From assembly GCF_900104795.1 (NCBI RefSeq), contig NZ_FNTG01000004.1:1-64000 (forward strand): DNA of 64,000 nt, given 5' to 3'. Position 1 is the stretch's first letter; each line of letters starts with the position of its first letter. This stretch comes from Burkholderia sp. WP9. Its GTDB lineage: Bacteria; Pseudomonadota; Gammaproteobacteria; Burkholderiales; Burkholderiaceae. The position numbers and the translations under genes are program-made. The notes under the pieces are model-generated. The model was given only the letters and a program-made list of their open reading frames with translations. It had not been told where the DNA came from and ran no database searches. Of this stretch, positions 8,784 to 17,959 are shown in pieces.

Positions 8784-10784
8784 TTATTTTCCTTTGGCGG
8801 GCGGCCGGTTCAGTGCCGGATTACGCTCTTGTTCGACGAACACGATCTCACCGTTGTCTTTCAAGAAACCGCCGCCCTCGGTCTTGATCGGGAGCACCAT
8901 CCCCAGTTTCGACCAAGCATAGACCATCTGGTCGTAACCATCGGTGGATGATAGCGGTTCGCCCTTAGCATCGTATCCGCGGAACCACTCCTTATAGGTT
9001 CTGGTCTGGTTCTTTTTATCGTACTCGAAAACGATATCTGGCCGTTGTGTCGGCCACCATGCCACGTTGCACGACCAGAAGTCGCCTTGCCACGGGCTCG
9101 ACATATAGGCAGCAACCGCGCCAGGCTCAATGTCTTTATTCACGCGAAACGCCTCGGCAAAATTCTCCCGATAGATGATCAAGTAAGGAAATTCGATACC
9201 CGGGTGGAAGCCACCACCGATGGTCGGTTCGAGCGCCGAGCTGTCGAGGGCATGCGGCTGCTCGGTCAACGGCAACTGCTCCAATGAGACGGGCTTTTGC
9301 GGAACTCCGACCTCAAAGTTTCCGTCTGCCCATTCCTTCAGATGATTTAACTGCCAGTCGGTCAGGCTCAGGAATTCGTCCGGGAGATGATTGCCCAGTT
9401 GCTTATTCTGCTCCGGCTTGCCCCCCGAGCCCCACAGCAAAGGCATCTTGTTGGCTTCCTCGTCGCGATTGAACTCTTCGTTCTTCCAGCTGGTTGGCCG
9501 CTGCGGGGGGGCAGGCAGCAACGAATCAACCAGCCGTCCGCGCTTTCCGGGCGCATGACGCATCAGATCATAGACAAAGTGTCTCATCGGCTTGCTTTTT
9601 TCTGATGGATCGGTGAAAGCCGACATGTACTGAGGGCCGAGCAAGTTGCCCGGCTGCTTCGGGCCATGAGCGGCGTCCTTGGTTTCGGGCGTGACGCCCG
9701 CGGCTTGGGCGCTCACCCAGCCGTAGTTCACCGCCTTGGCAAACACCGGATAGACATCGCGGTAGAAATTCGTCTTCTGCTTGGCGTGGGGGTACGCCTC
9801 AGGAAAAGCCTCGTAGACGCGATCCAGAATGGACACGACGTGGTACATGTGGGGTGCAAACTTCGGTGGTGCAGTGACGATCCATGCCCCTGCATGCGGG
9901 TTTCTCGTGCCTTCGTCCGTGACCGATTTCACGCTGTCGCGTGTGCTCAATACCGTGCCGTCCTTGAGCGTAACCGTAACGTCGATTTCACCACCGCAAG
10001 TATCGTCCCACCAGCCTGGAACGTTGAAATAGGCGAACTGGTTCGTCAGTGGGTTTTTGCCGTTCTCCGGACCATTCGGGGGGTTGACCGTTTCGCTCGG
10101 GTTCGACAACGCCACCTTGGGCGTCATAACGCATTCGGCCTTCCCGGGCCCGGCAACGAACAGCAGACGGCCCTTGGAATCTAGGCGAAGCTGCCCCAAC
10201 TCGATATCCTTGGCGGCTTTATAAGTGACCTCAACTTCTTTCGAAGAGTCCTTCGGCGTGAAACCCTCGAATCGCAATTCGCCCGGCACCGAACCTCTTT
10301 CAATGCCAGTGAAAACATCACCCTTCATGACAACCGGTCCGGCCTGCCCGGAGGCGATCGTATGCACACCAGGATCGATAATCAACTTATCACGTTCGAT
10401 CGGCTTCTTACCAGGCTGGATGGACGGGTTTCGTAACTTGTCCGGGTCAAACAGATACGCACCCTGAAACGCATAATTCGCCGCTTTCATGTTCCTGACA
10501 TGGACTCGCCAGCGCACGGATTTGACCAGGCCCGAACCCAAGGTGAGTTCCGCTACGACCTTATCGTTGGCATCGTAGGCATACACCCGATACCGCTGCG
10601 CTTGGCGTTTCAAACGCGCCCCGCTGTCGCGGTAGGTTCCACCGTTCGGTCCCGGGCCACCGCTACCGCCCGGATCGACCACGACGCCCGGCGCTTCGGG
10701 ACCGATGTAAAACTCGTCACTGTCCCCCAAACGCGCAATGCCGATGCCGGGGTGGATACGAATGCTCTTGATTTTCTCGGACAC
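8784..10784 (-). CDS. lodA: LodA/GoxA-family CTQ-dependent amino-acid oxidase
   Basis: A 666-residue protein of the LodA family (L-lysine epsilon-oxidase, glycine oxidase and relatives), quinoproteins that deaminate amino acids and release ammonia and hydrogen peroxide. The family start is clear (IRIHPGIGIARLGDSDEFYI), as is the conserved C-terminal block SSPWQGDFWSC around Cys572, followed by Trp576-Trp577 and RPD. These Cys and Trp residues are candidates for the cysteine tryptophylquinone crosslink; which pair is used needs structural alignment. No signal peptide is visible; family members are exported in unusual ways or stay inside. Substrate cannot be told from sequence. The LodB-like gene follows directly. 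Confidence 0.9.
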   Translation of the reverse strand: MSEKIKSIRIHPGIGIARLGDSDEFYIGPEAPGVVVDPGGSGGPGPNGGTYRDSGARLKRQAQRYRVYAYDANDKVVAELTLGSGLVKSVRWRVHVRNMKAANYAFQGAYLFDPDKLRNPSIQPGKKPIERDKLIIDPGVHTIASGQAGPVVMKGDVFTGIERGSVPGELRFEGFTPKDSSKEVEVTYKAAKDIELGQLRLDSKGRLLFVAGPGKAECVMTPKVALSNPSETVNPPNGPENGKNPLTNQFAYFNVPGWWDDTCGGEIDVTVTLKDGTVLSTRDSVKSVTDEGTRNPHAGAWIVTAPPKFAPHMYHVVSILDRVYEAFPEAYPHAKQKTNFYRDVYPVFAKAVNYGWVSAQAAGVTPETKDAAHGPKQPGNLLGPQYMSAFTDPSEKSKPMRHFVYDLMRHAPGKRGRLVDSLLPAPPQRPTSWKNEEFNRDEEANKMPLLWGSGGKPEQNKQLGNHLPDEFLSLTDWQLNHLKEWADGNFEVGVPQKPVSLEQLPLTEQPHALDSSALEPTIGGGFHPGIEFPYLIIYRENFAEAFRVNKDIEPGAVAAYMSSPWQGDFWSCNVAWWPTQRPDIVFEYDKKNQTRTYKEWFRGYDAKGEPLSSTDGYDQMVYAWSKLGMVLPIKTEGGGFLKDNGEIVFVEQERNPALNRPPAKGK

Positions 10785-10858
10785 GGTTCATTCCCTCGAC
10801 AAACTGCTGTTTAATTCGGCGCTGAAAGGGCACCTCAGCCATCGATATCCAAGTGTCC

Positions 10859-11203
10859 TCACACCATAGAAATCGACAATCTGCTGACAGAAGGAGATGC
10901 GAAGCCCGGGTTGCTCAGAGAGGATCCAACGATCTTCCAGTCCAGCAAGTCTGCGGAGGCGACCGCGTACCGGTTGCCAAAATGTTCGATGTCGGCGTAG
11001 GTCAGTCCGCCTGATTGGGTTTGAGCCCGCACCGAAAAGCCACCACCGAAGCTCGCCTTGATCGATTTCTCGGTTTGAGAATCGGCACCTGAGACCGGTG
11101 CGTTGTTCGCGTTTTCGCCTTTTGCGGCGCTCGCGATGCCTGGCAGCAACAGGACAGAGGCCGCTGCGCACCATTTGACGAAATCTCTACGCTTGACGTC
11201 CAT
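10859..11203 (-). CDS. Small Tat-signal protein next to lodA, unknown function
   Basis: A 114-residue protein beginning MDVKRRDFVKWCAAASVLLL, a clear twin-arginine signal (KRRDF) with hydrophobic core and cleavage near IASAA, so it should be exported folded to the periplasm. The mature part is about 85 residues, with FGGGFSVRAQTQSGGLTYADI and no motif I recognise. The start at 11203 has AGGAG upstream; a longer reading to 11281 has no support. The gene lies upstream of lodA with a 74-bp gap and in the same direction. It could be a small structural or maturation partner, or the truncated start of a larger Tat-exported protein. Confidence 0.6.
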   Translation of the reverse strand: MDVKRRDFVKWCAAASVLLLPGIASAAKGENANNAPVSGADSQTEKSIKASFGGGFSVRAQTQSGGLTYADIEHFGNRYAVASADLLDWKIVGSSLSNPGFASPSVSRLSISMV

Positions 11204-11277
11204 GTTCCAGCTCCTCTTCTTATAGGTTGGATTAAATATAAAACAAGTTTGCGGAAAGTCAACAGGGTAATCGCGTT

Positions 11278-11902
11278 TCAAAAGACTGTATAGATACTGA
11301 CAACCAGTTGCGAGTTAATTCTGTCGCGAATGTTCTGCGGGAGCTGCGCGAAGAAAAGTATGGCAGGCACCTCGTCAAACTCGAACCGATAATTCTGCAG
11401 TGCGAAATAGTACCTCGTCGCGCCTCAGGCGGCAGATCGGCAAAGCGCTTGCCGCGTTCATGCAGGCAGTATTCATCGACTGCCCTAATGCCAAGGCGAT
11501 AGAGGCCCCGCGGCACGAGTTCCGATTGATAGACCAGTTCGGGAACGCCCACAGCAAACTGCGCCTGCATGTACCACAGCGCGCCATGCCCATAGAGCGT
11601 ATCCATCGGCCTGTCGATGAACTCCAGGACGCGGAATCCACGACCCATGGGCCGTGAGCGTCGGCTGGAATCAGACGACCGAACGCCGCTTCGAGGAAGC
11701 ACCATTCACCGGCGTCGAAGAAGCGTGGCCTGCATGGCGTTTCGGAGCTTGGCGTTTGTGCTTGGTCGCCCTCGCTGCAACTCATTGCGCCTGTTTGTGT
11801 CGTCGTTCGCTGTTCACACGCAGTGAGCGGGCCCAGAGGAATCAGCGTGACAGTCTTGCGCACGAAGTTGCGCTGCCCATTGAGCTTGTCGTTCGCATCC
11901 AT
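11278..11902 (-). pseudogene. Gluconate-2-dehydrogenase subunit 3-like gene, frameshifted
   Basis: From the ATG at 11902 (good AAAGGAG site) the reading gives MDANDKLNGQRNFVRKTVTL, a Tat-like leader, and FFDAGEWCFLEAAFGRLIPA. It then shifts frame near 11640-11660 (EFIDRPMDTLYGHGALWYMQ, YQSELVPRGLYRLGI, KRFADLPPEA) and again near 11400 (YRFEFDEVPAILFFAQLPQN) before stopping at 11278. This order matches the small subunit of membrane-bound flavin dehydrogenases of the gluconate 2-dehydrogenase type, which carries the Tat signal for its partner. The large and cytochrome subunits are absent. At least two shifts plus a lost C-terminus indicate a dead gene. Confidence 0.75.
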
Positions 11903-12012
11903 TGCAGCTCCTTTCATATTTTTAGGGCAACGTGCCTGTCTGAATATTGCAAGGGGACTCTGCAGCAAAACCGTCGGTCTGCGATCAGGTGGTGCGTGAA
12001 ACGATAGACGCA

Positions 12013-12321
12013 TCATGTGTCATCGTCATGGGTTGCGAAGGCCGGGAGCGTAGTTTCATTGAGCACCCTTCCATCTGGAGACAATGTGGCCGGATGGATC
12101 ATTTCGTCGGCATTGGCCGCACGGGGGCGCCAAAACGGCATGAACACGGGTGAGCCCTTGGCGATCGACCGCCCGCTGAGCGCGCACGTCCCGTGGTGTG
12201 GGGCCAGCCGCACGCCCCATGGCTGCTCTGCGTAACAGCACCGCTGCGGATCGCGCCATGATACGACGATTATGTCTCGAGCGACCCGCTCAAGTACGGC
12301 GACCAGATGGTTTCTGTTCTG
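12013..12321 (-). pseudogene. DUF3331 protein remnant (Burkholderiaceae)
   Basis: The minus strand reads VLERVARDIIVVSWRDPQRC then CYAEQPW and HGTCALSGRSIAKGSPVF, ending after ANADEMIHPATLS and a short tail. The WRDP, CALSG and NA-x-EMI elements are the signature of DUF3331, a small protein family of unknown function found mainly in Burkholderia and relatives. The normal N-terminus is missing: a stop codon lies in frame at 12322-12324, and there is no start codon before a GTG well inside the domain. Probably a 5'-truncated remnant. Confidence 0.65.
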
Positions 12322-12915
12322 TTATGAGGACCCTCTCCGCACTGACGCTCAGTGTCGCGCGACGGTGCGATCCGATCTAGACACCCGGGCTCCTGAACTG
12401 ATGGATGGGAATAGCAGGAGGTCCACAATGCCTGACCAGATTTTTCGCTGCCGTTGTCTCGTGATCATGACGTGGCGTTCTCCGTACTCTAGCGCCAGCC
12501 TGCTTACCGCCTTGTCGAAGTGAAACGGCCAGGTGAAGATGTTCCTCAAATGGACGCGGTCACATTCTGGTGGTGACTGCCTCAACTGCACTGCTCCCTG
12601 AGCAGCACCGGCATCAGGCATTCACACGGTACCGTTGCAGTCATGAATCATGCGCACGACTTGTAGAAGATTTGTAGTTTCACTGTTCACTTCTGTCAAT
12701 CATCGTTGTCACGATCCGTCTCGCAATGTTTGGCATTTTGACTGTGGCAGCTTTCCTTGATGCTTCTAATAGTCAAGCCAGATGACAACGCTGGCATTGA
12801 GGCAGGCGGACCGAAGGGGCATGCTGACTGCAAATCAATCGCATCCAGGCTTTCGCCTGATGATAACGTTCGCTGCATGTCAACGGCCGTTGATTGCGAA
12901 ACGATCCTGCCGAAC
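12322..12915. other. No recognisable gene
   Basis: About 600 bp with only short, overlapping open frames on both strands that show no familiar motif. Probably decayed sequence upstream of the DUF3331 remnant. Confidence 0.4.
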
Positions 12916-12941
12916 AAAAAAAAGCCCGCATGGAAGCGGGC
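12916..12941 (-). terminator. Rho-independent terminator, minus strand
   Basis: Read on the minus strand, GCCCGC-TTCCAT-GCGGGC is followed by eight T (A run 12916-12923 on the plus strand). It would stop transcription arriving from the right. No gene that would use it is recognisable upstream, so it may be a leftover of a deleted gene or belong to a small RNA. Confidence 0.7.
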
Positions 12942-13730
12942 CAGGGAACGCCCTTGAGGGCGAGGAGAACGTTAGATCCGATTGTGCTCGCTTTCGCGGA
13001 AAATGCGGGGATAGAATATGAGCACATTGCTACCCACGAGCAAATACGGAATCCTTACAATGGTAATTAAAACGACCGGTTCGTGTAAGACCCCAGTAAT
13101 AGATTTATAAACATCCTTGTGCAACTTGCAAACCGTGCCTATGCTCGTTTGGACAACGAATTGTTCGCACAAGCCAGATGGCGTGACTGGCCCGCAGTGG
13201 CTGCGCTATTGCACGAGTTCCTGACCTGAAGAAACGTTGTCCGATGCGAGCACAAAGTTTTAAGCAACTGATTGCGGGTTTTCTGAAGCGGCTAAATTTG
13301 TCTGCGAGCCGCATCAGGGCTGGATCTGGTGATCTGCGACCGTTAAAGTCCGGATTTGTGGATGTTACGGATGGCTAGAAGTCAATGCGGGAAAGGGGTT
13401 CCAACGAAATTGAGCGTTGCGCAGTTCGAGCAACTTTAGTCGAGTTTACACACGAACTCATGGAAGACGAAATTTCGGGGGGAGCCTCAAATACCTATTG
13501 CGTGGCAAATATTCTTTCCTATACTTCAATTCCAATCTACGTGTTCAAACAGCTTCTTACCTGTAGCTCCCGCACGCCACTTCCGATGATCTGTCCGGAA
13601 GCGGGCGAATCGCATTCGCCTATCTATTGAGCTGTTACGCCACTTTCTCCGTTTCGAGCATTTGATTATGGATGGGACCACTGTCGCAGTTGTCGTCAAA
13701 GCGCTTTAAAAACCAATAAGCGTTGCAGCC
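12942..13730. other. Gene-poor stretch with a repeat copy
   Basis: No supported coding gene. Short open frames on both strands (for example 13385-13630 plus) have no familiar motif. The stretch contains one copy (13489-13530) of a 42-bp repeat found again at 20061-20102. Confidence 0.4.
13489..13530 (+). repeat. 42-bp direct repeat, copy 1
   Basis: Begins AAATACCTATTGCGTGGCA and ends CCTATACTTCAAT. A second copy at 20061-20102 matches at 37 of 42 positions in the same orientation. The two copies bracket the damaged block that contains the truncated ccoN, HiPIP and intron. Confidence 0.7.
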
Positions 13731-14350
13731 ATGACCCTCACAATAGGTGCCTTGCTTGCTCTGTCGTTCCTCATCTCGGTGTTCGGCCTATTCTTGTTCA
13801 TTTGGGCGCTGACGCAGGGTCTGATGCGAGCCGGCCCCGATGCAGCGCGCGTCATATTCGAGAAGGGCGAAGTCGGGGTGGTTCAAGAGCCGTCCATTTC
13901 GTCGAGACAGCGCGATTTGCTTCCGGAAATTGAAAGCAAATCCGCTGATACATTTTTCAGTGCCGGTCCGACAGGAATAGCGGCCGCCTCCCCAGAATTG
14001 GAAGCCCGCGAAGCGCGAGACCGGTCGAGCCGTGCCGCTACGTTCGCGTTCCTGACCTCGTCGATTCTCTGGCGGGTGCTTGGTTCCGACGCTGGATTGA
14101 TCGCTTCTCAGAAGCTGGCCTCCCCCGATTTCCTGACGGAATCCGCGTGGCTTACATTTGTTCGCGTCGGAACCGCGCACCTGAACATGGTCATCTACGG
14201 CTGGGCCTCGATGGCTGGCGTGGGCATCGCGCTGTGGATGCTCCCAATGTTGTTGGAGATCAACCTGATGGGCAAGCGTTTTGCGGTGGCCGGCGCCGGT
14301 CTATGGAACGCCGGTGTGGCCGCTGGTGTCGTCGCGATAGCTTTGTCAGG
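13731..14350 (+). pseudogene. ccoN-like oxidase subunit I, 3' end lost
   Basis: About 205 residues matching the N-terminal third of a cbb3-type oxidase catalytic subunit. A first membrane segment (LLALSFLISVFGLFLFIWAL) is followed by a KVIF-type segment (ARVIFEKGEVGVVQEP), then the histidine-bearing helix RVGTAHLNMVIYGWASMAGV and LWMLPMLL. It parallels the intact ccoN at 20567 segment by segment but differs in sequence, so it is a second, diverged oxidase gene rather than a recent copy. The gene ends where the IS6 relic begins near 14350; the rest of it and its partner subunits are gone. Confidence 0.82.
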
Positions 14351-14381
14351 TTGGTGCGGCGTCGGCGGTAGAGTGAGGCGA

Positions 14382-14806
14382 TGAAAAAAACAAAATCGCT
14401 TTATCAGGGTCACCGCTTCCCCGCCCTCGTCATCAGTTGCGCAGTTCGCTGGTATTTCCGCTTCAGCCTGAGGCCTGCGGGACATTGAGGAGTTGTTGCT
14501 CGAGCGCGGTGTCGTGTCACGTACGGAACGATCCGTTGCCGGTGCGACGAGTTCGGCGCTGGATTCGCGCAGCGTGCCAAAGCGGCGCGGCGCAAACCGC
14601 GCAGTACATGGCATCTGGACAAAATGTTCGTGACGCTGCGCGGCGAGCCGTATCTGTTGTGGCGAGCGGTTGACGAGCATGCTGCCTAACTCGACGCGCT
14701 GGTGCAAAAAGGACGCGACAAGGCCGCGGCAAAGCGCTTCTTCCGCAGCGTGCTGCGCTCAAACCCGGTGCCGCGCAAGATCGTTACCGAGCAGCTACGC
14801 AGCTAT
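14382..14806 (+). pseudogene. IS6-family transposase, 5' part
   Basis: From the ATG at 14382 the reading gives MKKTKSLYQGHRFPALVISC, then a frame change to FGAGFAQRAKAARRKPRSTW, HLDKMFVTLRGEPYLLWRAV and FFRSVLRSNPVPRKIVTEQL, ending RSY at 14806. This is the IS6/IS26-type DDE transposase with its first catalytic Asp in HLD (usually HVDETY or HLDEMF). There is an in-frame stop where DEHGAEL would normally be. The gene continues at 16908 on the far side of an IS1111-type insertion. Confidence 0.82.
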
Positions 14807-16060
14807 CTATAAGGAGCTTCCGTTTCTTGCAAGCTGGGTTTAATAGGGCATACGTCGAATCCTGTGTTGTCAGCGCGTGCACGGAAGCATGAGGGCAGAC
14901 GAGGCAGACTGCAAACCTATAAACGGCCTGTTTGGGCGCTGTGATTGCTGCGCCCGGGCCCGGATAGTAACCGCACAGCGGGACTCCATTCCGGCGACGG
15001 CGAATACAAGAACTGTAGCGCCTGATAGCTGCTCGAGTTCGCCCGCTGTCGGTCTGACCTGTCGCTATCCCTGCGTGATTCGTGCTGCGCCTGGAAGTCA
15101 ATTCATGGTGGCATTGCACTTTCTGTTCTGTAGTTCATGCGTGCGCCGCCATTGCATTGCCGGCGGGCGCATGGGATGGATCGAAGCGTTCGTCCCTGGC
15201 CAATACGGCCCAGAGGATGCGAGCGTGCTTGTTGGCAACCGCGACCAGCGTCTTATAGTAGCCAATACGCGCATGCAGCTGGACGATCCAGCGCGAGAGC
15301 CGGTCATCGCGTCGGTGCGCTGTGAGAATGGCCGATCGAGCGCCCTGGAACAGGAGCGTGCGCAGATAGTCGCTGCCCTGTTTGGTGATCCGGCCGAGCC
15401 GCTGTTTGCCGCCGCTGCTGTTCTGTTTGGGAACTATAAGGAGCTTCCGTTTCTTGCAAGCTGGGTTTAATAGGGCATACGTCGAATCCTGTGTTGTCAG
15501 CGCGTGCACGGAAGCATGAGGGCAGACGAGGCAGACTGCAAACCTATAAACGGCCTGTTTGGGCGCTGTGATTGCTGCGCCCGGGCCCGGATAGTAACCG
15601 CACAGCGGGACTCCATTCCGGCGACGGCGAATACAAGAACTGTAGCGCCTGATAGCTGCTCGAGTTCGCCCGCTGTCGGTCTGACCTGTCGCTATCCCTG
15701 CGTGATTCGTGCTGCGCCTGGAAGTCAATTCATGGTGGCATTGCACTTGCTGTTCTGTAGTTCATGCGTGCGCCGCCATTGCATTGCGGGCGGGCGCATG
15801 GGATGGATCGAAGCGTTCGTCCCTGGCCAATACGGCCCAGAGGATGCGGGCGTGCTTGTTGGCAACCGCGACCAGCGTCTTATAGTAGCCAATACGCGCA
15901 TGCAGCTGGACGATCCAGCGCGAGAGCCGGTCATCGCGTCGGTGCGCTGTGAGAATGGCCGATCGGGCGCCCTGGAACAGGAGCGTGCGCAGGTAGTCGC
16001 TGCCCTGTTTGGTGATCCGGCCGAGCCGCTGTTTGCCGCCGCTGCTGTTCTGTTTGGGAA
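14807..16060. repeat. 627-bp tandem duplication of an IS1111-type end
   Basis: 14807-15433 is repeated as 15434-16060 in the same direction with only about five differences (for example 15120 T versus G in the second copy). The unit begins at the outer end of the IS1111-type element (CTATAAGGAGCTTCCG) and ends inside the recombinase gene after GTTCTGTTTGGGAA. The first copy therefore holds the element end, the long non-coding segment and about 100 C-terminal codons, without the rest of the gene. Confidence 0.9.
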
Positions 16061-16908
16061 CGAGGCCGATCCAGGCGGCCATCTGCCGGCCGTTTCTGAA
16101 CTGACGGGCGTTGACCACGGTCGCTACGACGGCAGATGCGGTGATTCGGCCCACGCCACATATGGCCATACAGCGCTGCGTCTGTGGATCGTGACTGGCG
16201 TGTTCGGTGATCTGCCGGTCTAGCCAACCGATTTGCTCATCCAGCGCCTGCCATTGGGCCCAGCCATGCATCAGCGCCTGACGGGCCGGACCGGCGAGTT
16301 CGTTATTGCCATCCTCAACACGGTCAACGAAATGGCTTCGGAACCGACCGATGCCTTGCGGCAGGAAGACGCCGAACTCGGCTAGCAGGCCTCGCAAGCG
16401 ATTCACGAGCGCCGTGCGTTCCTCCACGAAACCGGTGCGCATGCGGTGAAGGACCAGCACGCTTTGCTGCGCGGCTGACTTGACGGGCACGAAACGCATG
16501 TGTGGGCGGCTGGCTGCCTCGCAGATCGCTTCAGCATCGAGGGCGTCATTTTTGACGCCAGCGCCACCTTTGCGGTAAGGAGCCGCAAATTGCGGGGGAA
16601 TCAGCCGCGCATCGTGCCCGAGACCGCGGAGCTTGCGCGCCCAATAGTGCGCAGCGCTGCACGCCTCCATCGCCACCAGACAGGGGGCAAGGTTGGCAAA
16701 CCAGCTCATGAAATTCTCACGCGCAATGGCCTTACGTACCACAACATGTTCACCAGCATCGACCGCGTGGATCTGCATGACATTTTTGGCAAGATCAACA
16801 CCAACACGGGTAATTGCGTTCATGACTTTCCCCTTCCACAGATGTGCAACGGCTATCATGATGGCACCAGGAGGCGCAGGCGCCACAGGGACGGGAGCTC
16901 CTTACCAA
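15434..16908. mobile_element. IS110/IS1111-type element (complete copy)
   Basis: One intact DEDD recombinase gene on the minus strand lies with about 86 bp before it and about 330 bp of non-coding DNA after it. A long downstream non-coding end is the layout of the IS1111 group. In this family that end encodes the guide (bridge) RNA which picks the target; the RNA itself cannot be read by eye here. The element interrupts the IS6 transposase between the RSY and PAAKADIPEL codons. No target duplication is apparent, as expected for the family. Confidence 0.8.
15762..16823 (-). CDS. IS110-family recombinase
   Basis: A 353-residue enzyme starting MNAITRVGVDLAKNVMQIHA, the RuvC-like DEDD domain with its first Asp in GVDLAK. 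NDALDAEAICEAASRP follows, then a coiled region and the C-terminal Tnp2 domain with GRITASAVVA and the serine-bearing QNSSGGKQRLGRITKQGSDY. The start at 16823 has GGAAGGGG upstream; a longer reading to 16886 is unsupported. The enzyme should mobilise the element through a seeker or bridge RNA. The frame is intact. Its last 100 codons are duplicated to the left without the N-terminal part. Confidence 0.9.
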   Translation of the reverse strand: MNAITRVGVDLAKNVMQIHAVDAGEHVVVRKAIARENFMSWFANLAPCLVAMEACSAAHYWARKLRGLGHDARLIPPQFAAPYRKGGAGVKNDALDAEAICEAASRPHMRFVPVKSAAQQSVLVLHRMRTGFVEERTALVNRLRGLLAEFGVFLPQGIGRFRSHFVDRVEDGNNELAGPARQALMHGWAQWQALDEQIGWLDRQITEHASHDPQTQRCMAICGVGRITASAVVATVVNARQFRNGRQMAAWIGLVPKQNSSGGKQRLGRITKQGSDYLRTLLFQGARSAILTAHRRDDRLSRWIVQLHARIGYYKTLVAVANKHARILWAVLARDERFDPSHAPARNAMAAHA

Positions 16909-17183
16909 TTCCGGCGGCGAAGGCCGACATTCCCGAGCTCGCGCATGTGAATCACGTTTTCGTCAAGGCGGACGCACGCGTGAACAATCGTGCCGAAAAT
17001 AGCCACAGCCCACCCGCAGGCGCGAACGTCAAATGCAGGGTTTCCGCAACCCCCTGCGCACGCAGGCATTCTTCTCATGCTTCGGCCCGGTCCGTCAGCA
17101 CTTCGAACTGCCGAGATATCAGATGAACGCGGCATGTCATCGTGCCATACTCCAGCAACGCCTCGCCGCATGGCATGATTGGA
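16908..17183 (+). pseudogene. IS6-family transposase, 3' part
   Basis: Continues the relic from 14806: PAAKADIPELAHVNHVFVKA, ARVNNRAENSHSPP with the catalytic Glu in NRAENSH. A frame change near 17015 then gives RERQMQGFRNPLRTQAFFSC and FGPVRQHFELPRYQMN. The C-terminus is degraded and its stop is unclear. No IS6 right terminal repeat was recognised beyond it. Confidence 0.78.
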
Positions 17184-17567
17184 GATTGGACTGTCGCTTC
17201 GACAGTCGCTAAGGTTATAATTATAAGGATAACTACTATTTAACCAAAAATGCAGTCTGCACCTGTCAACTTGACAAAGCCGCGGATAGTGCAGCCGCTT
17301 CAGAACCTTGGCGATGTCCGGAGCAAGCGTCGTTCGTGGCGTTATTGGCTTCTTCATCGTGTGGCCAGAGCGTTTTCGTCCGCCTCGAATTTTACCTCGC
17401 CCGCGTCAATGCGGCAGCGTCTCTCACGATTGCCATGTCGCCTTCGCCGCAGGATGTTTCGGTTGCGCTCGGTTTTGTCGCATACGTCGAAGCTGCGGCG
17501 TTTCGACACGTTGGGCCGGATGCCTTGGCCAGTGTAAAGAGCGCTGAGATCGTTTTCAAGCGGCGAT
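17184..17567. other. No recognisable gene
   Basis: Overlapping short open frames on the plus strand (17250-17570) show no familiar motif. The stretch lies downstream of the HiPIP gene and ends at that gene's terminator. Confidence 0.4.
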
Positions 17568-17602
17568 AAAAAAACGCGCCCGGCCTGCGTGGTGGGGCGC
17601 GT
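17568..17602 (-). terminator. Terminator of the HiPIP gene
   Basis: On the minus strand ACGCGCCC at 17602-17595 pairs with GGGCGCGT at 17581-17574 around a 13-base loop, followed by a run of T. It lies 45-80 bp after the HiPIP stop codon, as expected for a one-gene transcript. Confidence 0.8.
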
Positions 17603-17647
17603 TTCGATGATAATCACCGGTTTTGTTGCAAGTCTGTTCTGGGCTGC

Positions 17648-17959
17648 TCAGGCTTTCTTGTTATACGAGTTGCACCACCCCTTCGATGCAACCTGCTTGC
17701 CGGCGAATAGCGGGCAGCCGGCGAACGCGTCGGTCGGTTTGCCTTGATAGAACGAGCAATTGCCGCAATCCTGACCGGCGGCGTAGCGCGGGAATTTGTT
17801 TTTATCGACGGTTGTGGCATCGAGCTTGTAGCCGAGGCTTTGCGCCGTCGGATCTGATTCGGCCAGTTTGACGGAGTCGGCGAATGCGGTACGCGATACC
17901 GCCAGCGCCGATGCCACGCCAATGCTCGAAATCAGGAACGTGCGTCGTGAGGACTTCAT
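17648..17959 (-). CDS. High-potential iron-sulfur protein (HiPIP)
   Basis: A 103-residue periplasmic electron carrier. The twin-arginine signal SRRTFL and hydrophobic core end near AFADS. The mature protein has four cysteines, Cys65, Cys68, Cys82 and Cys96, in the spacing C-x2-C-x13-C-x13-C, plus FPRYAAGQDCGNCSFY and GWCNSY, all typical of HiPIPs with a 4Fe-4S cluster. The ATG at 17959 has GGAG nine bases upstream; an ATG 15 bases earlier is possible. It is a single-gene unit with its own terminator. HiPIPs feed electrons to reaction centres or terminal oxidases, and a cbb3-like oxidase operon lies 2.6 kb away. Confidence 0.93.
   Translation of the reverse strand: MKSSRRTFLISSIGVASALAVSRTAFADSVKLAESDPTAQSLGYKLDATTVDKNKFPRYAAGQDCGNCSFYQGKPTDAFAGCPLFAGKQVASKGWCNSYNKKA

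Noticed and set aside
15135..15746. 203-residue minus-strand frame
   Set aside because: Created by the tandem duplication joining non-coding element DNA to the C-terminal recombinase codons; no start region of its own.
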